Source: Rubrivivax gelatinosus IL144
Lineage (GTDB): Bacteria; Pseudomonadota; Gammaproteobacteria; Burkholderiales; Burkholderiaceae_C
Assembly: GCF_000284255.1 (NCBI RefSeq)
Contig: NC_017075.1
Span: 1,922,001-1,986,000, forward strand
Reading direction: 5' to 3'
DNA length: 64,000 nt
Shown: positions 47,936 through 57,253 of the stretch, piece after piece
Numbering within the stretch: position 1 is the stretch's first letter
How the letters are laid out: each line of letters starts with the position of its first letter
Notes under the pieces: model-generated
Databases searched by the model: none
What the model was told of the DNA's origin: nothing
What the model saw: the letters and a program-made list of their open reading frames with translations, nothing else
Made by a program: the position numbers and the translations under genes

Positions 47936-48026
47936 GCGACCGCACTTCGAATAGGTGCGTCTAGCGCAATCGTGCGCTTGCAAGAAACTCACTTTTCGGA
48001 ACGATCCGGCGTTTCTACAGTGATGC

Positions 48027-50180
48027 ATGTCGATCACTGCAGAAGGGTTCCACGTGCATTCCACGAACGTGCCGCCGGCACATTCGAGCCTTCTCTCCCG
48101 TTGCCGGGACGGGCTCGCGCGTGGGCTGCGACCCCTGGACCTGACGACGCCGCAGGCCACCTACGTGATGCGGTCGATTCTGGCCGCCTGCCTGGCGCTG
48201 GTGGCCGCCTATCTGCTGGACCTGCACGCGCCGTACGCGGCGGCCTCCAGCGTGCTGCTCGTCATCAACCCCGTGCAGGGCGCCGTGGTCGGCAAAGGGG
48301 TGTGGCGCGTGCTGGGCACGCTGGCCGGCATGCTGGCGGCCTTCGTGCTGATGAGCGCCTTCGGGCAGATGCCCTGGTTGTTCCTGCTCGGCTTCGGCCT
48401 GTGGCTGGGGATCTGCGTCGTCGGCATGACGCTGCTGCGCCATTTCCGCGCCTATGGCGCCACGCTGGCCGGCTACACCGTCGGTCTGGCGGCCTATGGC
48501 GCCATGCAGCATCCGGAACTCAGCTTCGATCAGGTGATGGGGCGCGGCGCTTCGGTGTTGATCGGGGTCGTGAGCCTGGCCGTGGTGTCGGCAGTGTTCA
48601 GCACCCGCAGCGTGCGCACTCGTCTGGCCCTGCAGTTGGACCGCCTGGCCGCTGCCACCGCGAGCGTTCTGGCGACCGACCACCAGGCCATTCACGGCAG
48701 CGGCGTGCCGGATGGCCGGCCCCTGGATGCACGCCGGCGCCAGCTCATCGTCGACGTCTATGGCGTGGACGATCTGCTGGCGCTGGGCAAGGCCGAGTCA
48801 GCCGACCTGGCGCATCACGCCGGCACGGTGCGGCAGACGATGGTGTCGCTGTTTTCCGCGCTGGTCGGAGGCGCCCCGCCGATGCGCGAGAACAGTGCCA
48901 GCCTCCAGGCGCTGAGATCGCTGCAGCCTGACTGGGAGTGCGCCTGGCACGAGGCCGCCGAGGCCCTGGCGCGGGAGCCCGGCGCCACCGGGCGGGCGCG
49001 GGCCGCCGACGTGCTGAACGGCCTGCGCGTGCGGCTGGCGCGCAGGCTGGAGACGAGCTCGCTCGAGCAGGCGTCCGAGCAGGCCGCGCTGATGATCGCC
49101 GGCGACCGTCTGCTCGAACAGCTCGACGATTACCTGGAGGCCCTCGACGGCATTGAGCGTTTCCATCGGCCCAGGCCGACGGCGGCGCGGGTGTCCGTGC
49201 CGTTCCACCGCGACACCTCGGCCGCCGTCCAGAACGGCTTGCGCGCGCTGCTGACCGTGACGATGGGCGGCGCGTTCTGGCTCGCCACCGGGTGGACGCA
49301 CGGCAACCTGATGCTCGCCGGCCTGGCGGCGGCCTGCGCGCTGCTGTCCACGGCGCCCAATCCCGCGCTGGGCGCAGTCGAGTTCATCAAGGGCACGGTG
49401 GCCGCCGTCGTGATGGCCGGCCTGTGCCGGTTCGGCGTGTTGCCGCAGGTCTCGGGGCTGCCGCTGTTGCTGGTGGTCCTGTCGCTGTTCTGGCTGCCCG
49501 GCGTCTACGCCACGACGATGCCCCGCCATGCCTTGGCCGGCGTCGCCTATCTGGTCGCCTTCACGACGCTGGCAGCGGCCGACAACACGATGCACTACGA
49601 CTTCGCGCTGTTCCTCGACAGCGCCGTCGCCTGGATCCTGGCGACGTGTTTCACGCTGCTGGGTTTCAGGATCGTGTTGCCGCGCAACCTGGCGCGCGAC
49701 GCCCGCCGTTTGCGCCAGCGCATCCGCGACGAGGCGCTGGGCACCTTGCGCGGTGAGCTGCCCGACGCGAAAGCCTGGCAGTGGCGGCAGCAGCATCGCA
49801 CCGCGCAGCTCGGTGCCTTGCTCAGGACGCAGCCCGAGGCGATGGACCGCGCGGTCGCGCGTGCGCTCGCCAGCATTCACCTGGGCCGGGAAGTCCTGCG
49901 TCTGCGCCGATGGCAGCGCCGGGCCCCCGAGGATGCCCAGCTGCATCGTGTGCTGGTCGTCGCGCTGCGCCACATGCGCCAGCGGGCCGCCGATCCCGCA
50001 CGGGCCGCACGACATGCGCGCCGCGCGGCGAGGTCCTTGTCGCGCCTGTCACGGCTCTCGGCTGCCGCCGCAGCCGAAACGCGGCGGCTCGGCGTCGTGC
50101 TGCTGGACATCGCCGCGCTGCTGGAAGGCCACGCCGAGGAGGCGCCACGAGAAGCTGGAGGACGAGCCCATGCTCAGTGA
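48027..50180 (+). CDS. FUSC-family inner-membrane efflux protein (AaeB-like)
   Basis: 717 residues. Two halves each with five or six membrane segments (about 48-190 and 400-550) separated by a large cytoplasmic part, as in AaeB/FUSC aromatic-acid exporters. Recognisable stretches: YAAASSVLLVINPVQGAVVGKG and ATAPNPALG-like STAPNPALGAVEFIKGT. The start at 48027 has a shorter alternative at the next Met. It forms an operon with DUF1656, HlyD and an outer-membrane channel. Confidence 0.9.
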   Translation: MSITAEGFHVHSTNVPPAHSSLLSRCRDGLARGLRPLDLTTPQATYVMRSILAACLALVAAYLLDLHAPYAAASSVLLVINPVQGAVVGKGVWRVLGTLAGMLAAFVLMSAFGQMPWLFLLGFGLWLGICVVGMTLLRHFRAYGATLAGYTVGLAAYGAMQHPELSFDQVMGRGASVLIGVVSLAVVSAVFSTRSVRTRLALQLDRLAAATASVLATDHQAIHGSGVPDGRPLDARRRQLIVDVYGVDDLLALGKAESADLAHHAGTVRQTMVSLFSALVGGAPPMRENSASLQALRSLQPDWECAWHEAAEALAREPGATGRARAADVLNGLRVRLARRLETSSLEQASEQAALMIAGDRLLEQLDDYLEALDGIERFHRPRPTAARVSVPFHRDTSAAVQNGLRALLTVTMGGAFWLATGWTHGNLMLAGLAAACALLSTAPNPALGAVEFIKGTVAAVVMAGLCRFGVLPQVSGLPLLLVVLSLFWLPGVYATTMPRHALAGVAYLVAFTTLAAADNTMHYDFALFLDSAVAWILATCFTLLGFRIVLPRNLARDARRLRQRIRDEALGTLRGELPDAKAWQWRQQHRTAQLGALLRTQPEAMDRAVARALASIHLGREVLRLRRWQRRAPEDAQLHRVLVVALRHMRQRAADPARAARHARRAARSLSRLSRLSAAAAAETRRLGVVLLDIAALLEGHAEEAPREAGGRAHAQ

Positions 50181-50364
50181 GTTCTCGCTGGCCGGCATCG
50201 GCCTGCCGCCGTTCTTCGTCTACGCGTGTGTCGCCTTGCCGGTCTACCTGGGCATCCGCTTCGTGCTCGCGCGCGGCGGCGTGTTGCGCTGGGTCTGGCA
50301 CCCCGGCTTGTTCGAGTTCGCGATTTCGCTGTGCCTCGTTTCGATGTTGATTCTCTATGTCTGA
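50170..50364 (+). CDS. DUF1656 small membrane protein (AaeX-like)
   Basis: 64 residues, overlapping the end of the FUSC gene by 11 bp and the HlyD start by 8 bp. Two membrane segments (residues about 11-30 and 43-62) with the family opening FSLAGIGLPPFFVYACVALPVY. DUF1656 proteins accompany FUSC/HlyD exporters; their exact role is unknown. Confidence 0.92.
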   Translation: MLSEFSLAGIGLPPFFVYACVALPVYLGIRFVLARGGVLRWVWHPGLFEFAISLCLVSMLILYV

Positions 50365-51289
50365 TCGTTCATCCGCCGTCCACACGTTCCTGAAGGCAGG
50401 GCTGACGCTGGCCGTGGTCATCGCCGCCGGCTTCCTGGTGAGCGCGCTGTGGCGTGCCTATGTCCTGGCCCCCTGGACACGCGATGGCCGCGTCGGCGCG
50501 CAGATCGTGCGCATCGCCCCGCAGGTGTCCGGCACCGTGGCCGAGGTTTCGGTGGCGGACGATCAATACGTCAAACAGGGCGACGTTCTCTATCGCATCG
50601 ACAGCGCCGATTTCAGGCTGGCCCTGGCACAGGCCGAGGCGCACCTGGCGTCGGCGAGCGCTTCATGGCGCCAGAAGACGAACGATGCCATGCGGCGCCA
50701 GGGCATGGAGGGCCTGGTGCCCGCCGAAGAGGTCCAGCGTGCGAATCAGGCCGTGGCCATTGCCCAGGCCGAGCTGCGCAGCGCCCAGCTCGCCGTGGAC
50801 AGGGCGAAGCTGGACCTGGCGCGCACCGTGCTGCGCGCGCCGGTGGACGCTTATGTCACGCGGCTGCGCCTGAGCAAGGGCGACTACGCGCTGGCGTCGC
50901 AGCCGAACGTCTCGCTGGTCGACGCCAGGAGCTTCTGGATCACCGGCTACTTCGAGGAAACCAAGTTGCGCGGCATCCGTCCCGGCGCCGCGGCGCGGAT
51001 CCGGCTGATGGGGTTCGACGAAGTGCTGCCCGGCCGGGTGGCGAGCATCGGCCGCGGCATTGCCGACAGCAACCAGCAGGCCGATGCGCAGGGCTTGCCG
51101 AGCGTGGAGCCCAGCTTCAGCTGGGTGCGCCTGGCGCAGCGCATCCCCGTGCGTGTCGAATTCGAGCGGCTCCCGCACGGGCTCGTACTGGCGGCCGGCA
51201 TGACGGGCAGCATCGAAGTCGTCGCTCCGGCGGGAGACGACCCGGTGCCCGCGGGCCGGCTCATCTCGCTGCTGCAGCGCTGGATGTGA
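50357..51289 (+). CDS. HlyD-family efflux adaptor (AaeA-like)
   Basis: 310 residues. A membrane anchor (about 12-33), then VRIAPQVSGTVAEVSVADDQYVKQGDVLYRID, the family's biotinyl-lipoyl half (shown in part), a short helical hairpin, and a beta-barrel (RAPVDAYVTRLRLSKGDYA). It links the FUSC pump to the outer-membrane lipoprotein encoded next. Confidence 0.93.
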   Translation: MSDRSSAVHTFLKAGLTLAVVIAAGFLVSALWRAYVLAPWTRDGRVGAQIVRIAPQVSGTVAEVSVADDQYVKQGDVLYRIDSADFRLALAQAEAHLASASASWRQKTNDAMRRQGMEGLVPAEEVQRANQAVAIAQAELRSAQLAVDRAKLDLARTVLRAPVDAYVTRLRLSKGDYALASQPNVSLVDARSFWITGYFEETKLRGIRPGAAARIRLMGFDEVLPGRVASIGRGIADSNQQADAQGLPSVEPSFSWVRLAQRIPVRVEFERLPHGLVLAAGMTGSIEVVAPAGDDPVPAGRLISLLQRWM

Positions 51290-51297
51290 GGGCCGCC

Positions 51298-52752
51298 ATG
51301 CAGGCATCGTCTCATCGCACGCGGCGGCGGCAGGCGCTGCTGGTCGTCTCGCTGCTGGCGGGCGTGTCGGGCTGCACGACGGTAGGCCCCGACTATCGGG
51401 CGCCCGCGTTGGAGCTGCCTGCGCACTGGATCGAAGCCGAGGCCACGCTGCCAGGCGGCGACCACGACGGGCTGCGCCGGTGGTGGCGCTGCTTCCAGGA
51501 TCCCTTGCTCGACAGGCTGGTCGATCAGGCCTTGGCGCACAACCAGGACCTGGACATCGCCATCGCGCGCCTGCGCCAAGCACGCGCCGAGCGCGTGCAG
51601 GTCGCGTCTGCCGCCAGGCCCCAGCTGTCCGTCGGCGCTGGCGGCGAGGCCGTGCGCGGCAGCAAGGCGCTGGCTACGCAGGCGGGCGGCCCGGCGCGGA
51701 CCTGGCAACTGGGTTTGGACGCCAGCTGGGAGCTGGACCTGTTCGGTGGCACGCGCCGGGCGGTCGAAGCTGCCGACGCCGGCATCCAGGCGCTGGCCGA
51801 AGACCACCGCGCGCTGCAGGTGAGCCTGGTGGCCGAGCTGGTGTCCGGTTACGCGGCACTGCGCGCCACGCAGCTGCGGCTGGCCATCGCACGCGAGAAC
51901 GTGCGCACGCTCGCCGAAGCCGAACGATTGGCCGAACGCGCGCACCGGGGTGGTCTGGGCACCGCGGCCGAGCTGCTGCAGGCGCGTGCCGAGCGCGAAA
52001 CGGCCGAGGCGCAGCCACCGTTGCTGGAGGCCGACGTCGCCCGCCTCAGCCATGCCATCGGCGTGCTGGCGGGCGGCTTTCCCGGCGACTGGCGAACGGC
52101 CCTGGCCGAGCCCGCGCCGGCCCTGCCCACGGCTGCAGACCTGCCGCTCTTCCTGCCATCGGAAGTCATGCGCCAGCGCCCCGATCTGCGGGCCGATGAG
52201 CGGCGCCTGGCGGCCGCCACCGCGCAGATCGGCGTCGCCGAGGCTCGACGGTTTCCGGCCTTCCGGCTGCCGCTGGGCATCGGCAGCACGGCGAGTGCGA
52301 TTCACGATCTCTTCTCGGGTGCCAGCCTGGCCTGGTCGGCCGCGATGCAGGGCAGCCACTCCGTTTACGACGCAGGCGGCGCGCATGCCGGCGTGACCGC
52401 CGCGCAGGCCGGTGCCGACGCGGCGAGACGGGTTTACGAGCGCGACGTGCGAGCGGCGCTGCGGGACGTCGAAGACGCCCTGACGGCACGGGCCAGCGAA
52501 CGGCAGCGGCAAGCCTCGCTGCGGGAGGCCGTCTCCGACAGCCAGCAGGCCCTGGACCATGCGACCCGCCTGTATGCCCGCGGCCTGAGCGCCTACCTGC
52601 CGGTGCTGGTCGCGCAGCGCAGCGCCAACCAGGCGCGTGACGAGCTGGCCCTCAGCCAACTGGCCGAGTTGAATGCCCTGATCGGCCTCTACAAGGCGCT
52701 GGGTGCCGGATGGGCCGACACGGACGATCTGGTGGTGGGGCGTGTGCCCTGA
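51298..52752 (+). CDS. RND/FUSC-type outer-membrane efflux lipoprotein (NodT family)
   Basis: 484 residues. Lipoprotein signal with lipobox VSGCTTVGPDY, typical of NodT/OprM proteins, then two outer-membrane-efflux repeats (WWRCFQDPLLDRLVDQAL, LRADERRLAAATAQIGVAEARRFPAF in part). Fourth gene of the aromatic-acid-type efflux operon. A second, unrelated channel of the same class is at 4057-5514. Confidence 0.92.
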   Translation: MQASSHRTRRRQALLVVSLLAGVSGCTTVGPDYRAPALELPAHWIEAEATLPGGDHDGLRRWWRCFQDPLLDRLVDQALAHNQDLDIAIARLRQARAERVQVASAARPQLSVGAGGEAVRGSKALATQAGGPARTWQLGLDASWELDLFGGTRRAVEAADAGIQALAEDHRALQVSLVAELVSGYAALRATQLRLAIARENVRTLAEAERLAERAHRGGLGTAAELLQARAERETAEAQPPLLEADVARLSHAIGVLAGGFPGDWRTALAEPAPALPTAADLPLFLPSEVMRQRPDLRADERRLAAATAQIGVAEARRFPAFRLPLGIGSTASAIHDLFSGASLAWSAAMQGSHSVYDAGGAHAGVTAAQAGADAARRVYERDVRAALRDVEDALTARASERQRQASLREAVSDSQQALDHATRLYARGLSAYLPVLVAQRSANQARDELALSQLAELNALIGLYKALGAGWADTDDLVVGRVP

Positions 52753-52773
52753 CCGCCGCCGCCCTGCCGACGG

Positions 52774-53262
52774 CTACCACCCCTCCATCCAGGTCGTCAG
52801 CTGAAGCAGCGCCTTGGCGATGTGATGCTCCACCGTGCTGGTGCTGATCTGGCAGCGCCGGGCGATCTCCTGATGGCTCAGGCCTTCGATGCGCTGCGCC
52901 AGGAAGACCTCGCGCGTGCGCGGGCTCAAGCGCGCCAGGCAGACGCTGAGGCGGGCGAAGCGTTGGCGGGCGAGCAGCACCTCCTCGGCGGTGGGCGACA
53001 TGTCGACGAGCACCACGTCGTCGAGCAGCACTTCCGTGCCGTGCGCCAGACGCGAGCGGTAGGCGTCGATGGACAGGTTCATGGCCGCCCGCATCAGAAA
53101 CGCCTCGGGCTTGTCGACCGGCTGCTCGCGTGCGTAGCAGGCGAGGCGGACCCAGGCGTCCTGCAGCAGGTCTTCGGCTTCGTGCTCGGTGCGGCCGCGG
53201 CGCATCAACGCGGCCTTGACCCGTGCCAGCACCGCGCGCAGGTCGTCAGCCATCGAGGTCAT
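52774..53262 (-). CDS. ECF-type RNA polymerase sigma factor (FecI-like)
   Basis: 162 residues from the ATG at 53262 (MTSMADDLRAVL); a second Met lies three codons on. Region 2 (HEAEDLLQDAWVRLACYA, FLMRAAMNLSIDAYR) and region 4 (LARLSPRTREVFLAQRIEGLSHQEIARRCQISTSTVEHHI in part) are both intact. In the FecI group a FecR anti-sigma gene normally follows; none is present here. Instead a transposase-derived gene lies directly upstream on the same strand (17-bp gap). Confidence 0.9.
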   Translation of the reverse strand: MTSMADDLRAVLARVKAALMRRGRTEHEAEDLLQDAWVRLACYAREQPVDKPEAFLMRAAMNLSIDAYRSRLAHGTEVLLDDVVLVDMSPTAEEVLLARQRFARLSVCLARLSPRTREVFLAQRIEGLSHQEIARRCQISTSTVEHHIAKALLQLTTWMEGW

Positions 53263-53279
53263 GAGGTCCAAGGCCGCCC

Positions 53280-53885
53280 TCAGCGGCCCGGTGCGGCGCT
53301 GGCCGCCGCCGTGCCGCCCGAGCGGCGGGAAGCCCGCGCGGCGTGCTCGGCGTCGAGGCGGCGTTCCAGCCGCCGCCATTGGCGCTGCAGGCTGGCGAAC
53401 GCCGCCTCGGCGCTGTCGAAGCGGCCGCCTTGGCGGCGCGCTGCGCGCAGCATGGCGGCGTGCAGGCGCTGGGCGACGTCGTCGGACTTGTCCAGCAGGC
53501 GTTTCGTACGAGGCGGCAACACCGGCTCGGGCGCGGATGCGTCGCGCCAGTGCACGACCTTCGTGACCTCGGCATCTGCGATGGCGGCCGGTGGGGCGCC
53601 GCCCGGCACGACGGCCCATTCGATGCGTTCGGCGCCCCGCGTCCACAGCTCGGACAGGATCTCGGGCCAGGCAATGTCGCTACCACCGGGGACGGACCAT
53701 GCGCCGAGCAGCGCGTGGTGGCCGTCGGCGTGGGTGGCGACGGCCCACATCAGCGACGCAAGAACGAGGTCGGCGTCCTTCTCGGCCTGCGCCGGTGGCA
53801 GCTTGAAGTGAACGACGACATAGCGTCGGCACAGAGCGAGCGGCTGCCATTCCTCTGGCCCGATGGACGAATGGACCTTGATCAT
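53280..53885 (-). CDS. IS256/mutator-transposase-like protein lacking the catalytic Asp residues
   Basis: 201 residues from the ATG at 53885, which has a GGAGGA ribosome site 8-9 bases upstream. The middle (VLASLMWAVATHADGHHALL, GAWSVPGGSDIAWPEIL, SELWTRGAERIEWAVVPGG) follows the core of mutator-type transposases, where one expects 'ALGVDxDGxREVLG' and 'LxxRGVxDVLIACVDG'. The expected Asp residues are replaced (VVVHFKLP; VVPGG), and the chain is half the normal length. It reads as an open, well-translated gene, not a shredded relic. Probably a domesticated fragment; it may act with the sigma factor just downstream. Function unknown. Confidence 0.6.
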   Translation of the reverse strand: MIKVHSSIGPEEWQPLALCRRYVVVHFKLPPAQAEKDADLVLASLMWAVATHADGHHALLGAWSVPGGSDIAWPEILSELWTRGAERIEWAVVPGGAPPAAIADAEVTKVVHWRDASAPEPVLPPRTKRLLDKSDDVAQRLHAAMLRAARRQGGRFDSAEAAFASLQRQWRRLERRLDAEHAARASRRSGGTAAASAAPGR

Positions 53886-54078
53886 CGAAACGTCCTCCAA
53901 CTCGCTATGTGTGGGCGTCTTGATTGCGCTGCGCCACGGTCGCTTGGCAGGAAGGATTTGCGAGGCCTACAGCGCTGGTGACTGCGCGCAGATCGCAACG
54001 GGTCAAGCGGTCGTCTATGTGCGATCTTCGCACATCACAAGACGCAACGGAAGCTTCAGGCCCAATCCCCAGGCGCCG

Positions 54079-54366
54079 ATGCTCTCGTTCCCGCACTCCG
54101 ATCAGTACAAGCACTTCGTGGCCGAGCTACGCGCCGCCCGCGAGGAGGCCGGCCTCTCTCAGGCGGAGCTTGCGACCCGCTTGGCAGTAGACCGGACCGT
54201 GATCACGAAGGCAGAGGGAGGCGTGCGCAGGCTGGACCTGATCGAGCTGCGCGCCTGGTTGATCGCGTTGGACGTCGAGCTGCTGGCCTTCGTTGGGCGG
54301 CTGGAAGACAGGCTCGAACGGCACGCGGAGCCGACGCAGCCGACGCGGGCGCGCAGAGGACGGTAG
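54079..54366 (+). CDS. XRE-family helix-turn-helix protein
   Basis: 95 residues from the ATG at 54079 (MLSFPHSDQYKHFVAEL). The HTH spans about residues 14-60 (REEAGLSQAELATRLAVDRTVITKAEGG in part) followed by a basic C terminus. It is divergent from the transposase-like gene across 193 bp. A likely local repressor; its target is unknown. Confidence 0.85.
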   Translation: MLSFPHSDQYKHFVAELRAAREEAGLSQAELATRLAVDRTVITKAEGGVRRLDLIELRAWLIALDVELLAFVGRLEDRLERHAEPTQPTRARRGR

Positions 54367-54924
54367 TTCGGGAAGAGGGCAGTGGCGCGTTGCGTCCGTC
54401 GCTGCGCGGTCTTGCTTCGGTTCGATCGGCCGATGTGCAGCGGATGCTGTCGCAGGCCGCCGGTGGTCGCCCTCACGATGACCGCCGTCTTGCGGTCATT
54501 CGATACAGCGCAGGCGCATCCGACTGAGTGTCCGGAGTCGGCGTGCTGCGGACACCGCCGAGCGCCAGTCGGCACGTGATCGCGACAGACCGCTTGCCAA
54601 CCGCATGAACTGGCGGTCGCGACCCTGAGCCGGCATCGGCTACATAAAGAATCCCGCCCCGAAGCAGCCTGTCGGATCCGTACCGCCCATCGAAGGAAAT
54701 TTTCACCGCAGCGGATACACGGAGGTACCCACACACATGGCCTCCGAGTGGCCGTCGGCCAACAGCGCAATTGGGGGCTCCCGCAGCGGGGCTCACTAAT
54801 CCCCGCTTCTGTGGACAGCACAAGACGGCACCGCGACTCAGCGTTCAATATCGCGGTATCCTGCGTCCTAACTAGCGGATCCGGGTAAGACGCCAGCACT
54901 TGGGGCGATTTATCGATTGAAAGT
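54367..54924. other. Intergenic stretch with a hairpin
   Basis: I see no supportable gene. A perfect 8-bp hairpin, atgaccgc/gcggtcat, lies at 54478-54499, and a second weaker one (ccgact/agtcgg) follows near 54520. The base composition falls from GC-rich to mixed toward 54900, where the lower-GC gene begins. Confidence 0.6.
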
Positions 54925-55866
54925 TCAACTTTGAGGCGAGCCGTCGACAACCTCACGATACGCGAGAAGTAGCTGTTGTGCCGAGCACTCCCATTTACTG
55001 GCGACTCGCTGCTTTGCGCGATCATCACTGTGGCCGTGTGCAAGAACTAGACGTCCAGACAAAATTTCCGAGACGGACTCGTCAACGACCGCGCGGGCAA
55101 ACTCGATCACCCTTAGAAATAGGTCGTTAGCGGCAGGCAGGCATTTGAATAATTGAGCCCTGTTCCCTTCGCGAAGCCATTCGTGCAAACAAGGATTAGC
55201 CGCGACCGCCAAAACTCGGTCCATTTCGATACTCAGGCAGTGAAACAGCTCAAAAACTTCGAGGGGAACATAACCAAGCTTAAAATCCCACGAATCTAGC
55301 CAGCTAAGATGCGCCTGAGATATTAGCTGCGGCATTACGCGGCGAGCATGCAGCAGCGAATCCGCGCAGTCATTCGGCATGGACTGACGGGCAGCAATCG
55401 TCTTGGCCTGAGCGACCAGGGACGGAAAAATCCTCAGCAGCGTCTGTTCCGGGATAAAGTCCAAGTTTTCGAGATCAGACCAGTAGCGGATATGAACTTG
55501 AAACGAGCCTTGGCTACGCCTGTAGGTGAAACCGCCAGACTTCATAATGTCTTGTACTGACGTGTGTTTCGCGGCAGTCGTTAGGATCACGTAGTGCTGG
55601 ATCGGCCCAGGGTAGTCATTGGACTTCGCCAGTTCCTTCTCTATCTCGGCCCTGGTAAGTGATCGAACGTTCCAGCACTTCGACTGCCCCACGATCCCGA
55701 AGTTATTGCTAGCGGGAACTAGGTCGACCCCCCCCTGCGCTTGCCCCATGCTGCCATATACGCAATATGGCATATCAATGTCATGGTTCTGTAGGACAAA
55801 ATCCCGCATCCAGTAGCACCCAATATCCTGGAAATCTTCCCAGCTGTTAACAAGCAGATCCCTCAT
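54925..55866 (-). CDS. PD-(D/E)xK nuclease-like protein, candidate defence effector
   Basis: 313 residues. The N-terminal 150 residues match, by eye, the Mrr/Cap4-like endonuclease domain seen at the front of STAND/Avs defence proteins: a GQAQGGVDLV motif (catalytic D48), a QSK motif (Q61, K63) in IVGQSKCW, then SLTRAEIEKELAKS, HYVILTTAAKHTSVQDIM, and HIRYWSDLENLDF. The remaining 160 residues are helical and unrecognised, with no NTPase motif. Its GC is visibly lower than that of the window, pointing to transfer. It may be a single-gene toxin or nuclease; the activity is inferred. Confidence 0.72.
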   Translation of the reverse strand: MRDLLVNSWEDFQDIGCYWMRDFVLQNHDIDMPYCVYGSMGQAQGGVDLVPASNNFGIVGQSKCWNVRSLTRAEIEKELAKSNDYPGPIQHYVILTTAAKHTSVQDIMKSGGFTYRRSQGSFQVHIRYWSDLENLDFIPEQTLLRIFPSLVAQAKTIAARQSMPNDCADSLLHARRVMPQLISQAHLSWLDSWDFKLGYVPLEVFELFHCLSIEMDRVLAVAANPCLHEWLREGNRAQLFKCLPAANDLFLRVIEFARAVVDESVSEILSGRLVLAHGHSDDRAKQRVASKWECSAQQLLLAYREVVDGSPQS

Positions 55867-56178
55867 GACGTTGTCCTCTAGCAGTGGTTGTTGGGTGGAC
55901 CACAGTTCACCTTTAAGCCATGGCCTCGCCGCATAGCTCCCGCATGCCTCAAAACAGAGGTCGTACAGCCTACTCTACAGCCGCCGTTCATGAGTGACGG
56001 CTAGTGGCCGGGTACCGTCGCTCTCCCTCCTCTCTGGTCAAGCACCTCGGGAGAGCAGATCGGCCATCGTGTAACTGGCCACCATTCAGGATCGCACGAC
56101 GGCTCTAGTATCTAGGCTTCGTCTGGATGAGGCAGGGGTGCCTTCATTTTGCTCAGATAAGCGTAATGCGCGGAAATG
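55867..56178. other. Intergenic stretch, no gene
   Basis: No supportable gene or repeat. It separates the nuclease-like gene from the upstream membrane-protein gene on the same strand; the promoter of the nuclease-like gene should lie at its left end. Confidence 0.5.
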
Positions 56179-56751
56179 TCAGTTGAGATCGTCGGCTGGA
56201 CTGTCGTCATAAAGCTCCGTAAGTCGTTGGTTTGCCAGTTTCGATGCTGGCGTCCCAATCGAGTCTGCAAGGGCTTCCTCAAGAGGAATGATGATCTTCG
56301 GGAGGATCTCCAACTCTCGTCGGCGCCAATACATGTACACCCACCTACGCTGATAGCCGCCCTCGTCATGTATGGCTTTAAGAAGGCCGTAGAACTGCCC
56401 GACCCTTCGCCGATGATGATCAATGGTATTTTTCACGAAGCCTGAATAGGCCTCGCCTTGAAGCTTGCCGGCGGCTTCCAGGTCGGCCGCTCTTTGCTGC
56501 TTGTATCGCTCAGCAAGGGTGGACGGGTCCACCGCATAAAAGGCCCAAAGATGACTTATCGCAACGTACATCTCTGTCGACATGTAGTCATTCAACGTAG
56601 GCCAGAGAACTTGAAACTTTACCGACGCCTGTGACGTTCTGTTGGCCACATCGGAGCGATTAAGCGCGTGCTTGGCGTATAGGGCGGAGAATGCCGACGC
56701 AAGGAACGACATTATAGATACCGCTATCGTCAGTTTTTCGTTAGGTGTCAT
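56179..56751 (-). CDS. Hypothetical membrane-anchored protein (DUF4760-like)
   Basis: 190 residues with one N-terminal membrane segment (LTIAVSIMSFLASAFSALYA, residues 6-25) followed by a cytoplasmic helical domain (TLNDYMSTEMYVAISHLWAF, FVKNTIDHHRRRVGQFYGLL). The layout resembles DUF4760-type proteins; the assignment is by style only. It is lower in GC than the core and on the same strand as the nuclease-like gene 312 bp downstream. Confidence 0.7.
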   Translation of the reverse strand: MTPNEKLTIAVSIMSFLASAFSALYAKHALNRSDVANRTSQASVKFQVLWPTLNDYMSTEMYVAISHLWAFYAVDPSTLAERYKQQRAADLEAAGKLQGEAYSGFVKNTIDHHRRRVGQFYGLLKAIHDEGGYQRRWVYMYWRRRELEILPKIIIPLEEALADSIGTPASKLANQRLTELYDDSPADDLN

Positions 56752-57253
56752 ATTTAAGAGACTTGTTCATGAAGATGTCTATGATGGCGATACAGCGACG
56801 CCGATCCGTTAAATCCGCTCTTCGACTACCTGTGCCTCGAGCTGAGCCACGCTTTCAAGGGTGATCGTTTTGTCACAGTTGGGTTTTGGGCGCGCTGCCA
56901 ACGGCGACGCGGTTGCAAACACTCTAATCACAGACTGGAAGAAGGATTTGGCGATTGCGGCCTAGCAAACTGTGCTACGTCCGCTGACCCGAAGTATGCA
57001 TGGCCGCATAGCTAACGATGCTGTCTTTGCTGGATTAAGCCGCGTCTTAACCGCCATCGAGAACCAGACTTAGTCAACGTTGGTGAACGACCCCTTCTTG
57101 CCGGGACCGCCTGTAACCAAGCGCGCCCGAAAGCGGCCAGTCGCTGAGCGGCGCGTCGCTGAGTCCGCCGGCCTCGCGCTCTTGCGCAGGTGCAACGACA
57201 TCGAGAGGTCGAAGGCGGATCTTGGTTGGCCCACAACTTGATGGGAGCTCATC
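56752..57253. other. Intergenic stretch upstream of the integrase
   Basis: No gene that I can support. Composition changes from lower GC on the left to high GC from about 57090. The right end (gggagctcatc) is the ribosome site of the integrase. Confidence 0.5.

Noticed and set aside
54159..55043. Minus-strand reading frame across the gap next to the nuclease-like gene
   Set aside because: It overlaps the XRE gene antisense and the nuclease gene in another frame, and its translation resembles no protein.
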